A stretch of 38,238 nucleotides of DNA, taken from the NCBI GenBank assembly GCA_028277465.1, contig JANQGF010000185.1, forward strand, positions 1-38,238, in the 5' to 3' direction. Below, one piece after another: positions 1 through 8,494 of this stretch. A program made the position numbers and the translations under genes. The first letter of the stretch is position 1, and every line of letters starts with the position of its first letter. This DNA is from Chromatiaceae bacterium. Lineage in GTDB: Bacteria; Pseudomonadota; Gammaproteobacteria; Chromatiales; Chromatiaceae. The notes under the pieces were generated by a model. It did not search any database and was not told the DNA's origin. It worked only from the letters and a program-made list of their open reading frames with translations.

Positions 1-288
1 CTGGTCGAGCGGATCCAGAAGCGGCGCCGAGTGCTGATCCGCCAGCTGGTCACCCAGGTCGAGACCGGGGCGCTCGACCAGGAGATGGCGCAACGGCTAC
101 GGAGCCTGCGCGAGCAGGAGCTGAGGATCCACCAAGAGGCAAGGACACGACAGAATGCCTTGCGAGAGGTCCTGGCGCGCACCCAGACCCCGACTCAGCC
201 AGACAGACTCAGCCGGATGCAGCGAACCTACGCGGCCATCGAGTCGCTGCGTATCGACCCCCCGCCGTCACAGGAAGTCGAAGAGTGA
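1..288 (+). CDS. Unrecognised protein, C-terminal part (5' end outside window)
   Basis: The frame is open from the first base of the window to a TGA at 286-288, so the start is probably upstream; a GTG at 31 is a possible but unsupported internal start. The visible ~95 residues are highly charged, rich in Arg, Glu and Gln, with no Cys or hydrophobic stretch, and look like a long soluble helix or coiled coil ending in an acidic, proline-containing tail. I do not recognise the family. Its last 21 bases overlap the 3' end of flgL on the opposite strand, so the two genes converge with no room for a terminator between them. Confidence 0.5.
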   Translation: MVERIQKRRRVLIRQLVTQVETGALDQEMAQRLRSLREQELRIHQEARTRQNALREVLARTQTPTQPDRLSRMQRTYAAIESLRIDPPPSQEVEE

Positions 289-1524
289 CAGGCGGGTGAC
301 CTGGACATAGGTCTGCTGGGCGGCCTGCAGGACGACGTCCTGAAGCTTGAACCGGCTGATGGCCTCGGCATAGTCGAGATCCCGGATGTCCGAGAGGGTA
401 CTCTCCATGTCGAGCAGCTGCTTCTCGTTGAGATCGCTCTGAGTCTCCAGGATCTGCAGACGTGAGCCCACCGAGGCACGCACCTCATTGAGTCGATCCA
501 GGCCGGAATCGATATTGCGCAGGGCCAGGCTGGTGGCACTGGACAGGGCCGCACGGCTCGCCTCGTCGTCGGCCGGCTTCTCGAGTGCCGTAGCGATGTC
601 ATCGAGCGTCTTGAACAGACTCATCTGCTTCACGGGGCGCGAGATGATCTCGTCACCGTCGGCGGGAGCCGTGGGAGGTCCGGTCAGGGTGATGCGGCGC
701 CCGACGAACTCGATCGGTTGATCGGGCACATAGGGGCCACCGATGAAGGCACTGTTGGAATCGCGGACGGCATTGCCCGCGGGATCCAGGACCTGATAGC
801 GCATGGTGCCGCCATCGTCGTAGAAACGGATCCGAAAGGTCTCGCCCGCACTTCGCAAGGCCTCGTCGAGGTCGGCGGCCTCGACCTTCACGACATCCAG
901 ATCACCGCTGTTGCCCGGGGCCGGCACCGCCTCCGTCAGCAGACCACTGCGCTCGGGGATCTCCATGAAGACATGGGCCCCCGTATCCCCGGTAGCGACC
1001 CGGCGCGTGCTCGAGATCGCGACCTCGCGGATGGCACCCGCCCCCTCTGCACCGACATAGGACACCTGCCCCTGGTCGCCGGCGACGAAGGGCAGCGTCA
1101 GCGAGCGCGTCCCGGAGAAGAGATACTCGCCATTGCTGTCTTGGGTGTTGGCGAGTGCGAGGATGTCCTTTCGCAGTTGTCGGATCTCGGACGCCAGGTA
1201 GCCTCGGGTCTCCTGGTTCTGCGAGCTGTTGTTGCCCGCGATCACCAACTCACGGACCCGTTGCAGGTTGTTGATCACCCCGATCAGAGCGGACTCTTCA
1301 CGCTGCAGTCGCGGCGTCGCCAGATCGTTGTTGCGCTGAAACTGCTCCGTCGCCGCGATCATGCTGTCGAATTGGGCGGCCTGAGTCGCGCCACTGGGGT
1401 CGTCGGACGGCGTGAGGATGCGTTTGCCGGTCGCAAGCTGCAGACCCGTGTAACTGAAATCCGACTGTGCGTTCTGCATCGCGCTGACGCCGGACTGGTA
1501 GAGCTGAGAGGTGGAGACTCGCAT
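268..1524 (-). CDS. flgL: Flagellar hook-filament junction protein FlgL (HAP3)
   Basis: FlgL is the second hook-filament junction protein, exported through the flagellar type III gate and placed between FlgK and flagellin. The 418-residue protein has the flagellin-type N-terminal helix (MRVSTSQLYQSGVSAMQ, then TGKRILTPSDDPSGA around residues 32-46) and the matching C-terminal helix (AISRFKLQDVVLQAAQQTY) near the end. The start is supported by an AAGG about 7 bases upstream. It is the last gene of the flg run, 131 bases after flgK, and is probably co-transcribed with flgK from the sigma-28 promoter in flgJ. Confidence 0.96.
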   Translation of the reverse strand: MRVSTSQLYQSGVSAMQNAQSDFSYTGLQLATGKRILTPSDDPSGATQAAQFDSMIAATEQFQRNNDLATPRLQREESALIGVINNLQRVRELVIAGNNSSQNQETRGYLASEIRQLRKDILALANTQDSNGEYLFSGTRSLTLPFVAGDQGQVSYVGAEGAGAIREVAISSTRRVATGDTGAHVFMEIPERSGLLTEAVPAPGNSGDLDVVKVEAADLDEALRSAGETFRIRFYDDGGTMRYQVLDPAGNAVRDSNSAFIGGPYVPDQPIEFVGRRITLTGPPTAPADGDEIISRPVKQMSLFKTLDDIATALEKPADDEASRAALSSATSLALRNIDSGLDRLNEVRASVGSRLQILETQSDLNEKQLLDMESTLSDIRDLDYAEAISRFKLQDVVLQAAQQTYVQVTRLSLFDFL

Positions 1525-1655
1525 CGGTCGACCTTCTAACCTAGAAACGGCAGTTGACCGCTTCGTGCTTCATGCCAGGTATGGATAGAAAAGACTTTTC
1601 TCGCTTCACGCGACCTCCCCCCTGGGTGAGGGCCGCCCAACCGCCGCTTCTAGGC

Positions 1656-3785
1656 TTAACGGCGCACGGCACTGATCAGGGTGTCGAAGACCGTGTTGCT
1701 GGCGGCGATGACCTGCGCCGCGGCCTGGTAGGCCTGCTGAAAGCGCACCAGATTGGCGGCCTCCTCGTCCAGGTTGACCCCGGAGATGGCCTCGCGCTGT
1801 TCCTGGGAGGCCTCGAGCAGGACGGCGCTGGCATCGCGCGCGATCTGGGCCTGACTGGTCTGGGTCCCGACCTCGCCCAGCAGACTATTGTAGCTACCCT
1901 CGAAGGTGTCGCTGCCGTCGATCACCGGCGCCCGCTGCAGACCCGCCAGGGCCAGCATGTTGCGGTTGTCACCCTCGCGTCCACGGCTGAGATCGACCGT
2001 GAAGAGGTCATGCGGATCCGGTGTCCCGCGGATATCCAGCTCCCAGCCAGGACCTATGATGGTCGTGGTCGCGGGCTGGGGCATCTCCACCGGGGTCGGC
2101 GTCGTGTCCACGTTGAAGGCCGTACCATCATTCGGCGTCCCGCGGACCTTGAGCTCCCAACCGTTCGCGGCGATGGTGGTGGTTCCCGAGGGATCCAGCG
2201 CGAAACGCTCCTCACCAACCCGGAACTGCCCCTTCGTGGCGTCGAAGATTACCAGTGTGGGATTGAACAGATCGGGATCCTGGGGATCCAGGACGCGAAA
2301 ACCCTCGATCGTCGCCTCTCCCGCGTCCGCATCGTACTGCGCGCCGAGCAGGTTGTAGCTATCGCCCGCGTCGTTCACCACCAGCGCGGCGGGCAGATAG
2401 GTCGCCGGGGTGTCCGCCGTGATCCGAAGACCGGTCAGGCGCGCCTCACCACCGTTGGCGGGATCCACCAATGCGCCGGACATGGTGGCGACACCGTCCG
2501 GATCCGTCATGACGGCCGAGAGCCCCCCAGCGGCGAAGCGAGTGGGCTGAATCAGCCAGCGGTCGCCGACCGAGGCACCCAGCGCATTGGTGTCGACGCT
2601 CAGTCCATCCGCCTCCAGGATTCCATTCAGTGGCGCGGTCGCCACGATCTCGTCGTCCGACAAGCGCTTGAGCTGGTAGTTACCGCCGGCGAAGGTCAAG
2701 AGATAATCGCTGGAGGTGACCGCCGAGATCTCCTCGGTCAGAAAGGACACCTGCGGCAATCCGCTGACCGAGTTGTCGCTGTATCGGCCCACCACCGGCG
2801 CTGGCACCTCGAAGATGGCGCCCCCCAGGTTGCCGTCTCGATCCAGCCCCAGGCCGTTCTGCTGGTTGACCAGCGTGCCCAGGGTCACGGCGATGAGACC
2901 CATGCGGTTGTGCGTGGCATCGAGAATCCTGTCTCGGGTCTCCAGATAGGCACCGATCTCGCCACCGGTCATGAAGCGGGTGATGTCGACCGGGGTCCCG
3001 TTGCCGCCGCCGACGAATCCGATCTCCAGATCGATCGCACCCCCTTCCTGCGGGATGGTCGCGAGCCGATTGGATTCGCCACCCATCACCAGGGCCTGTC
3101 CATTGCCGATGAAGACGTTGACCGCCCGATCTTCACGTTCCGTGATCCGCAGATCGATCTTCTCCGCCAGCTTGCTCAGCAGGTTGTCTCGCTGGTCGAG
3201 CAGCTGATTGGGGGAGGCGCCACGACTGAAACCCGAGACGATCTGCCGATTCAGGTCCGCCAAGGAGTCGGCGTACTCATTGACTTCATCGATGCCGACC
3301 TGGAGCTGACCATTGAGCAACTGGCGTTGCTCATCCAGACGCCGACTGATCGCCCCGAACTGCTTCGCGAGACCCTCGGCCTCGCCGAGAAAGACGGTCC
3401 GAGCCGTCGTCGACGAGGGGTCGCCCGCGACATCCTGGGCGGCGTCGAAGAAACGCCCGATCGCGGGCGCCAATCCAGTGGTCGCATCCCCCAAGAGATC
3501 GTCCACCCGCTCGGCGAATCCAGCCCGCACCAGGGCATTGGCGTTGGTGGAGACGCTCTGGCGCAACTGGCTGGTGACGAACTCGTCGGCGATGCGCCGA
3601 ATCCCCGTGATGCCGACCCCCTGACCGATATAGGAGGACCCGAGAAAGGCGGGTCTCAGATCGGCCAGCTCGACCCGTTGGCGGCTGTAACCCTCGGTCC
3701 CGGAATTGGCGATATTGTTGCTCGTGGTCGCCATCGCCCTTTGGAAGGCCAGCAAGCCGGAGAGACCCGCGCCGAGGATGCTCAT
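1656..3785 (-). CDS. flgK: Flagellar hook-associated protein FlgK (HAP1), with an internal duplication
   Basis: FlgK is the first hook-filament junction protein. The N-terminus (LSGLLAFQRAMATTSNNIAN, with GTEGYSRQRV just after) and the C-terminus (GVNLDEEAANLVRFQQAYQA, then IAASNTVFDTLI) are the paired helical ends typical of the family. At 709 residues it is longer than enterobacterial FlgK (about 550). The extra length includes a tandem duplication around residues 530-600, where TTTI-x3-GWEL-x-(V/I)RGTP occurs twice, 38 residues apart. A sigma-28-like promoter lies 82 bases upstream inside the end of flgJ. FlgN (encoded at 14852) is the expected export chaperone of FlgK and FlgL. Confidence 0.96.
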   Translation of the reverse strand: MSILGAGLSGLLAFQRAMATTSNNIANSGTEGYSRQRVELADLRPAFLGSSYIGQGVGITGIRRIADEFVTSQLRQSVSTNANALVRAGFAERVDDLLGDATTGLAPAIGRFFDAAQDVAGDPSSTTARTVFLGEAEGLAKQFGAISRRLDEQRQLLNGQLQVGIDEVNEYADSLADLNRQIVSGFSRGASPNQLLDQRDNLLSKLAEKIDLRITEREDRAVNVFIGNGQALVMGGESNRLATIPQEGGAIDLEIGFVGGGNGTPVDITRFMTGGEIGAYLETRDRILDATHNRMGLIAVTLGTLVNQQNGLGLDRDGNLGGAIFEVPAPVVGRYSDNSVSGLPQVSFLTEEISAVTSSDYLLTFAGGNYQLKRLSDDEIVATAPLNGILEADGLSVDTNALGASVGDRWLIQPTRFAAGGLSAVMTDPDGVATMSGALVDPANGGEARLTGLRITADTPATYLPAALVVNDAGDSYNLLGAQYDADAGEATIEGFRVLDPQDPDLFNPTLVIFDATKGQFRVGEERFALDPSGTTTIAANGWELKVRGTPNDGTAFNVDTTPTPVEMPQPATTTIIGPGWELDIRGTPDPHDLFTVDLSRGREGDNRNMLALAGLQRAPVIDGSDTFEGSYNSLLGEVGTQTSQAQIARDASAVLLEASQEQREAISGVNLDEEAANLVRFQQAYQAAAQVIAASNTVFDTLISAVRR

Positions 3786-3851
3786 GGTTCAGACCCCGCC
3801 CTTGGTTGCGCCGGTCGTCCAACCAGTGTGGCTGTGCTCGATGGTCATGCT

Positions 3852-4937
3852 TCACCCCTGCTGTTTGCTATCGGCTTGATTGGCCGAGACTTGAGTCTCG
3901 GCGGAGCTCAGCCGCTCCATCCGATCGCGGATGCGTAGCACCTTGGCCGCGTAGCTCGGATCGGTCGCGTAGCCGGCCTTCTGCAGCCCGCGAATGAAGT
4001 CCTCGCCATTGGTGCTGGTCAAGGCATCACGATAGCGCGGGTTGCGACGCAGAAAGGCCACATAGTCGACGAAGGACTCCGCGGGGTTCGCGTAGGCGCG
4101 AAACTTGGCGCGCTCACGTCGCGCGACCCCGTTGCGATACTCCAGCGTCCCGACCGAGACCTTCTCGCCCTTCCAGCTCCGGTCTGCCTTGATGCCGAAG
4201 AGATTGAAGCTGCTGCTGCCATCGGCGTGGCGCGGCACGTGCCGGCCCCAACCCGTCTCCAGGGCACTCTGAGCCAGAAGCACGCTGGTATCCATTCCCA
4301 GGGTCTGTGCCGCCTGATCGGCGTAAGGCTTCAGATAGGCGACGAACTCCTCGGGGCTGCTGGGCGGCCAATCACCCCGAGGCGTGGTCCCGAGGGACCC
4401 GATCGGGCTCGTGCTGGCGGCGGCACCCTGGGCACTCGACGCCGCGACCATTGGCTCCGTCTTGGTCTCGGCAGCCACCGACGGCTCATCCGAGCGAGCA
4501 GCGTCGACTTCTTGACGCTGCAGACGCCTGAGCCATGGATTGCGCTCCGGGACGATCAGCTCCTCGGGGTCGCGCTCGGCGACACCCCGGCTCGAGGCAG
4601 ACGTCATCTGACTCAGCAGGGCCTCACGCAGGCCCAGCCCCTCGCCCTCGCTGATGAGACTCGCAATCTGCTGGTCATAGAGGTCGCGATAGAGACCCGT
4701 CTGCTCGGAATCGAAGAGGCCGTCCCCAAGCGAGGCCGAGCGCATCTGTTTGAGCATCTGACCCACCAGCAGGGCCTCGAAGGCGCGCGCGGCCGCCTCC
4801 AATCCAGCGGTATCGCCCGAGCGCGCCGATTGGGCGAGCGTCCGATAGGCCGACGGATCGCTGGCCAAGCCGGTCTGGCCCGTCAGGCTTGCGGACAGGC
4901 CCTGATTCGCTCCGAGAAAGGTGCTGCTCGATAGCAT
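3852..4937 (-). CDS. flgJ: Rod-capping protein and peptidoglycan hydrolase FlgJ
   Basis: This is a dual-domain FlgJ of 361 residues. Residues ~40-110 are the rod-scaffold domain (ARAFEALLVGQMLKQMR and a following YDQQIASLI). A low-complexity Ala/Ser/Thr/Pro linker spans ~130-190. Residues ~195-345 are a glucosaminidase-type muramidase (QSALETGWGRHVP with the likely catalytic Glu at about 227, then FNLFGIKADRSWKG). It guides rod assembly and opens the murein for the rod in the periplasm. The start follows the flgI stop by 6 bases with no good ribosome binding site, which suggests translational coupling. Confidence 0.95.
   Translation of the reverse strand: MLSSSTFLGANQGLSASLTGQTGLASDPSAYRTLAQSARSGDTAGLEAAARAFEALLVGQMLKQMRSASLGDGLFDSEQTGLYRDLYDQQIASLISEGEGLGLREALLSQMTSASSRGVAERDPEELIVPERNPWLRRLQRQEVDAARSDEPSVAAETKTEPMVAASSAQGAAASTSPIGSLGTTPRGDWPPSSPEEFVAYLKPYADQAAQTLGMDTSVLLAQSALETGWGRHVPRHADGSSSFNLFGIKADRSWKGEKVSVGTLEYRNGVARRERAKFRAYANPAESFVDYVAFLRRNPRYRDALTSTNGEDFIRGLQKAGYATDPSYAAKVLRIRDRMERLSSAETQVSANQADSKQQG
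3868..3894 (-). promoter_or_regulatory. Sigma-28 (FliA) promoter of flgKL, inside flgJ
   Basis: On the minus strand the site reads TCAAGTCT-N11-GCCGATAG, with the -35 box at 3887-3894 and the -10 box at 3868-3875. It matches the consensus TAAAGTTT-N11-GCCGATAA at 13 of 16 positions with the exact spacer. It lies within the last codons of flgJ, 82 bases upstream of the flgK ATG. A late promoter before flgK is known in Salmonella. Confidence 0.8.
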
Positions 4938-4943
4938 GAGGGA

Positions 4944-6134
4944 TCAGATGACGACCAGCTCGGCGCGCAAGGCCCCCGCCTCGCGCAGTGCCTCGAGAAT
5001 GGCGACCAGGTCACCTGGGGCGGCACCCACGTCGTTGACGGCCTGGACGATCTCACCCAAGGAGGTCCCCGGGTTGAAGAGGAACATGCGATTGTCCTCC
5101 TGCTCAATCTCGATATCACTCTCGGGGACCACGGCGGTCCGACCGCCCGCGAAGGGCCGTGGCTGCGATACCCTGAGTCCCTCGCTGATGGTGACGGTGA
5201 GGTTCCCGTGCGAGACCGCGGCCGGCAGCACCTTGACACCCGAGCCGATGACGACCGTGCCGGTACGCGCATTCACGACCACCCGCGCGCGGGGCGCGGC
5301 CGCCTCCAGCGGGAGGTTCTCGATCAGGGCCACGAAGGAGACGCGCTGACCGGGGTCCGTGGGTGCACGGACCTTGACCGAAGAGCCGTCGAGCGGCCAG
5401 GCGACGTCGCCACCGAGATTCTGGTTGATCACCTCGGCCATGCGATTGGCCGTGGTGAAATCCGGTCGGTTCAGGTTCAGGACCAGCGACTCTCCCTGCG
5501 CAAAGCCGGTCGGGACCTCATGCTCCACTGTAGCCCCATTGGGAATGCGGCCGACACTGGGGACATTGACGGTGATGCTGCTGCCGTCGGCCCCATCGGC
5601 CCCGAAGCCGCTCACGGTCAGGTTTCCCTGTGCCATGGCGTAGACCTGCCCGTTGGCACCCTTCAAGGGCGTCATCAGGAGTGTCCCGCCACGCAGACTC
5701 TTGGCATTGCCGAGCGATGAGACGGTGACATCCACGCGCTGACCTTGCTTGGCGAAGGGCGGGAGATCCGCGGTCACCATGACCGCCGCCACGTTCTTGA
5801 GCTGAGGCCTGAGGTTGTCGGGGAGGGTCACCCCGAGTTGCTTCAGCATGTTCTTGAGGCTTTGGACGGTGAAAGGGGCCTGGGTCGTCTGGTCGCCCGT
5901 GCCATCGAGACCCACCACCAGGCCGTAGCCGGCCAGCTGATTCTCACGCACCCCGGCGATGCTGGCGAGATCCTTGATCCGTTCCTGTCCGCCCGTACCC
6001 GACCAAGCGGGAGGGTCTCCATAGGGGGCCCAGGGACCGCTCGACAAGGGTTCGTTACCGGCCCTCGAGCTGCCATGGGTCAGTGGTAGAACCGCCAGGA
6101 GTGCGACGACCGCGACATGCTGTGTCCTCTTCAT
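4944..6134 (-). CDS. flgI: Flagellar P-ring protein FlgI
   Basis: FlgI forms the periplasmic P-ring around the rod. I start it at 6134 rather than at the longer ATG at 6161 because GGAG lies 8 bases upstream of 6134 and the protein then begins with a good Sec signal peptide ([18 protein letters not shown], cleavage probably after SSRA). The mature protein shows family motifs: [31 protein letters not shown], and a conserved C-terminus ([20 protein letters not shown]). The length of 396 residues is a little above average. FlgA, encoded at 13536, is its expected periplasmic chaperone. Confidence 0.96.
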   Translation of the reverse strand: MKRTQHVAVVALLAVLPLTHGSSRAGNEPLSSGPWAPYGDPPAWSGTGGQERIKDLASIAGVRENQLAGYGLVVGLDGTGDQTTQAPFTVQSLKNMLKQLGVTLPDNLRPQLKNVAAVMVTADLPPFAKQGQRVDVTVSSLGNAKSLRGGTLLMTPLKGANGQVYAMAQGNLTVSGFGADGADGSSITVNVPSVGRIPNGATVEHEVPTGFAQGESLVLNLNRPDFTTANRMAEVINQNLGGDVAWPLDGSSVKVRAPTDPGQRVSFVALIENLPLEAAAPRARVVVNARTGTVVIGSGVKVLPAAVSHGNLTVTISEGLRVSQPRPFAGGRTAVVPESDIEIEQEDNRMFLFNPGTSLGEIVQAVNDVGAAPGDLVAILEALREAGALRAELVVI

Positions 6135-6167
6135 GCTGGATCTCCTCGACGATTCGCGCATGTGGGT

Positions 6168-6863
6168 TCAGATGGGCCAGATGGGGCTATGGAAGAAGCG
6201 CGTCAGCCAACCCGGGGCGTTGCTCTCGCGCAGGACCCCGGTACCCCCGTAATAGAGCTGGGCGTTGGCGATCTGGGTCGATCGCACCCTGTTGTTGGTA
6301 CTGATGTCCAGGGGTCGGACGATCCCGCGCAGGCGCACGAACTCGTTCCCTTGGTTGATCCCCAGCCACTTCTCGCCCTGCACCACCAGGTTTCCGTTCG
6401 GCAGGACCTCGGCGACCGTGACCGTGATCTCGCCGCTGAGCTGATTGCTCTGACTGGAGTCGCCCGACCCCTCGAAGGTGCGCGCACTGTCGGCGGACGC
6501 GCCGAAGAGCGACAGTCCTTCCCCGACCACCGGGCGCCCACCCACCGTGAGACTCCCGAAATCCATGTCCGCCTCGGTCTCCTTGGAGGTCGATGTCGCC
6601 GAGGACTTCTTGGCGTCGGTCTTCTCGGCCAGCACGACGGTGACCAGATCGCCGACCCGGAGGGCCTTGGTGTCCTCGAATAGACCCGGGTCCCGAGCGG
6701 CTTGAAAGATGGCCCCGCTGGGGGTCTCCGGTGCCCTGGGCAGGATCGGCGCCGCTGGACGATACTCGGCGGCATCCCCCGGTTTGGGTGGATTGACCGT
6801 GCTGCAGGCGGAGAGGGTCAAGACCGCCAGCAGGGAGACGAAGCGGCTGTCGAAGAGGCGCAT
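6168..6863 (-). CDS. flgH: Flagellar L-ring lipoprotein FlgH
   Basis: FlgH forms the outer-membrane L-ring. I choose the ATG at 6863 over the GTG at 6872 because GGGTGA lies about 7 bases upstream and it gives a standard lipoprotein signal, with lipobox LSAC and the acylated Cys at residue 20. The 231-residue protein has the family core (ALRVGDLVTVVLAEKTDAKK near residues 60-80, SGEITVTVAEVLPNGNLVV, then RGIVRPLDISTNNRV). It sits between flgG and flgI with gaps of 24 and 33 bases in the same transcription unit. Confidence 0.96.
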   Translation of the reverse strand: MRLFDSRFVSLLAVLTLSACSTVNPPKPGDAAEYRPAAPILPRAPETPSGAIFQAARDPGLFEDTKALRVGDLVTVVLAEKTDAKKSSATSTSKETEADMDFGSLTVGGRPVVGEGLSLFGASADSARTFEGSGDSSQSNQLSGEITVTVAEVLPNGNLVVQGEKWLGINQGNEFVRLRGIVRPLDISTNNRVRSTQIANAQLYYGGTGVLRESNAPGWLTRFFHSPIWPI

Positions 6864-6887
6864 GGTAATCACCCGCTCAAGGCCCGG

Positions 6888-7679
6888 TTACCGGGCCAGA
6901 TTGTTGTTGACGAACTGCAGCATCCCGTCCGCCGCGGCGATGGCCTTGGAGTTGACCTCATAGGCGCGCTGGGCCTCGATCATGTTGACCAACTCCTCCG
7001 CCATGTTGACGTTGCTGGTCTCGAGCGACCCCTGGACGACGGTCCCCGCACCGTTCTCGCCCGGGTTGGCCTGTTGGGCCACCCCGGAGGACCCGGTCTC
7101 CAGATAGATGTTCTCGCCGACCGCCTGAAGGCCGGCCGGATTGACGAAATCGGCGAGCTGGATATTGCCCAGCTCCACCGGCGCTACCTCCCCGGGCAGC
7201 TGGGCCGTGACGGTCCCGTCCTTGCCGATCGCCAGCGACTGGGTGTCCTCCGGCACCACCAGACCGGGCTGCAGGGCATAGCCGTTGGACATGACCACCT
7301 CCCCGTCGGCATTGAGCTGGAAGGCACCGTCGCGCGTGTAGCCCATGTCGCCGTTGGGCATGAGGATCTGAAAGAACCCCCGTCCCTCGATCGCGAGGTC
7401 CAGTGAGTTATCGGTCTGGACGATGTTGCCCAGTGTGAACAGCTTCTCCGTTGCCACGGTGCGGACACCTGTCCCCAAGGTCAGACCAGAGGGCAACTGT
7501 GCCTCCTGGGTCGCCTGGGCGCCGGGCTGGCGAATGGTCTGGTAGATGAGATCCTCGAAGACGGCCCGCCCCTTCTTGAAGCCATTGGTGTTGACATTGG
7601 CCAGGTTGTTCGAGATGACCGACATCCGCGTTTCCTGCGCATCCAGGCCGGTCTTGGCGATCCAGAGTGCACGGTTCAT
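6888..7679 (-). CDS. flgG: Distal rod protein FlgG
   Basis: FlgG is the distal rod subunit. Its 263 residues start with MNRALWIAKTGLDAQETRMS and SNNLANVNTNGFKKGRAVF, and carry the FlgG-type insertion after it (LIYQTIRQPGAQ), which separates it from FlgF. The C-terminal helix (NMAEELVNMIEAQRAYEVN, then AIAAADGMLQFVNNNL) is canonical. GGAG 8 bases upstream supports the start. The protein lies in the periplasm-spanning rod between FlgF and the hook, and the gene order flgF-flgG-flgH-flgI matches assembly order. Confidence 0.97.
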   Translation of the reverse strand: MNRALWIAKTGLDAQETRMSVISNNLANVNTNGFKKGRAVFEDLIYQTIRQPGAQATQEAQLPSGLTLGTGVRTVATEKLFTLGNIVQTDNSLDLAIEGRGFFQILMPNGDMGYTRDGAFQLNADGEVVMSNGYALQPGLVVPEDTQSLAIGKDGTVTAQLPGEVAPVELGNIQLADFVNPAGLQAVGENIYLETGSSGVAQQANPGENGAGTVVQGSLETSNVNMAEELVNMIEAQRAYEVNSKAIAAADGMLQFVNNNLAR

Positions 7680-7720
7680 CTTGTGTCTCCTGCGTTGGTC
7701 CGGTCGATTCTGGACGCGGT

Positions 7721-8461
7721 TCAGCTGATGCCCAAGAGGCGGTTGTCGGTCTTCTCGAGGTTGTCGGCGGTATCCATCATCTTGACCTGGGTCTCGAAAT
7801 GCCGGGACAGCTCGATCATGCGTGTCAAGGCCTCGACCGTATTCACATTGCTGGTCTCCAGCATCCCGGTGATCACACGGACGTTGGCGTCGGCCGGCAC
7901 CGCCTGTCCGTCGCCGGAGCGAATGAGACCATCGTCGGTCCGTCGCAGATTCTCCGTGTCCGGATTCACCAGACGAATACGCTCGACCGCCGCCAAGGCG
8001 TTCGGGCCGGACCCCAGGGGCCGGACCGTGATGGTCCCGTCGGTCCCGATGACCAGGCTCTCATTGGGCGGGACGGCGATCGGACCGCCGTCTCCGAGCA
8101 CCGCCAGTCCACGCTCGGTCCGCAAGACACCGAGCGAATCGATGTGGAGATTCCCTGCCCGCGTATAGGCCTCGCCACCGTCCGGGGCCTGAACGGCAAT
8201 GAAGCCTTCGCCCTCGATCGCGATGTCCAGGTCGCGACCCGTGCTCTGCAGGGTCCCATGGGAAAAGTCGATGACCTCGTCTCTGGTCTGCACATAGTCT
8301 CGAGAGTCATAGACAGGCCCGCGCACGGGCGCGGTATAGGCCTCCCCGAGGGCCTGGCGAAAGCCATGGGTATTGGCGTTCGCCAGGTTGTGGTTGTTGA
8401 TGGCCTGCGCATAGAGATTCTCTTTGGCGCCGGACATCGCGAGATAGAGAAAACGGTCCAT
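7721..8461 (-). CDS. flgF: Proximal rod protein FlgF
   Basis: FlgF is a proximal rod subunit. The open frame extends upstream into flgE, but the family N-terminus (MDRFLYLAMSGAKENLYAQA, then NNHNLANANTHGFRQ) fixes the start at 8461, with GGGGAA about 8 bases upstream. That gives 246 residues, close to the family norm. The C-terminus (NVNTVEALTRMIELSRHFE, then MMDTADNLEKTDNRLLG) is typical. A perfect 22-bp palindrome overlaps the flgE stop just upstream of its ribosome binding site. Confidence 0.95.
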   Translation of the reverse strand: MDRFLYLAMSGAKENLYAQAINNHNLANANTHGFRQALGEAYTAPVRGPVYDSRDYVQTRDEVIDFSHGTLQSTGRDLDIAIEGEGFIAVQAPDGGEAYTRAGNLHIDSLGVLRTERGLAVLGDGGPIAVPPNESLVIGTDGTITVRPLGSGPNALAAVERIRLVNPDTENLRRTDDGLIRSGDGQAVPADANVRVITGMLETSNVNTVEALTRMIELSRHFETQVKMMDTADNLEKTDNRLLGIS

Positions 8462-8472
8462 GACTCGGTTCC

Positions 8473-8494
8473 CCGCTGACGCGCGCGTCAGCGG
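8473..8494. repeat. Perfect 22-bp palindrome at the flgE-flgF junction
   Basis: The left arm is CCGCTGACGCG and the right arm is its exact reverse complement. The palindrome covers the flgE stop codon at 8488-8490 and most of the 26-base gap to flgF. In RNA it could fold into a very stable hairpin. There is no U-tract after it, so it is more likely an mRNA stabiliser, a processing site or a partial attenuator than an intrinsic terminator. Confidence 0.75.

Noticed and set aside
1587-1601. AGAAAAG-A-CTTTTCT palindrome between flgK and flgL
   Set aside because: Arms are separated by one base, so it cannot form a hairpin terminator; short AT palindromes like this arise by chance, and no promoter boxes are attached.
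1554-3938. 794-residue open frame opposite flgK
   Set aside because: Antisense shadow of flgK: high-GC codon bias keeps the frame open. It has no family motifs and the minus-strand protein is clearly FlgK.
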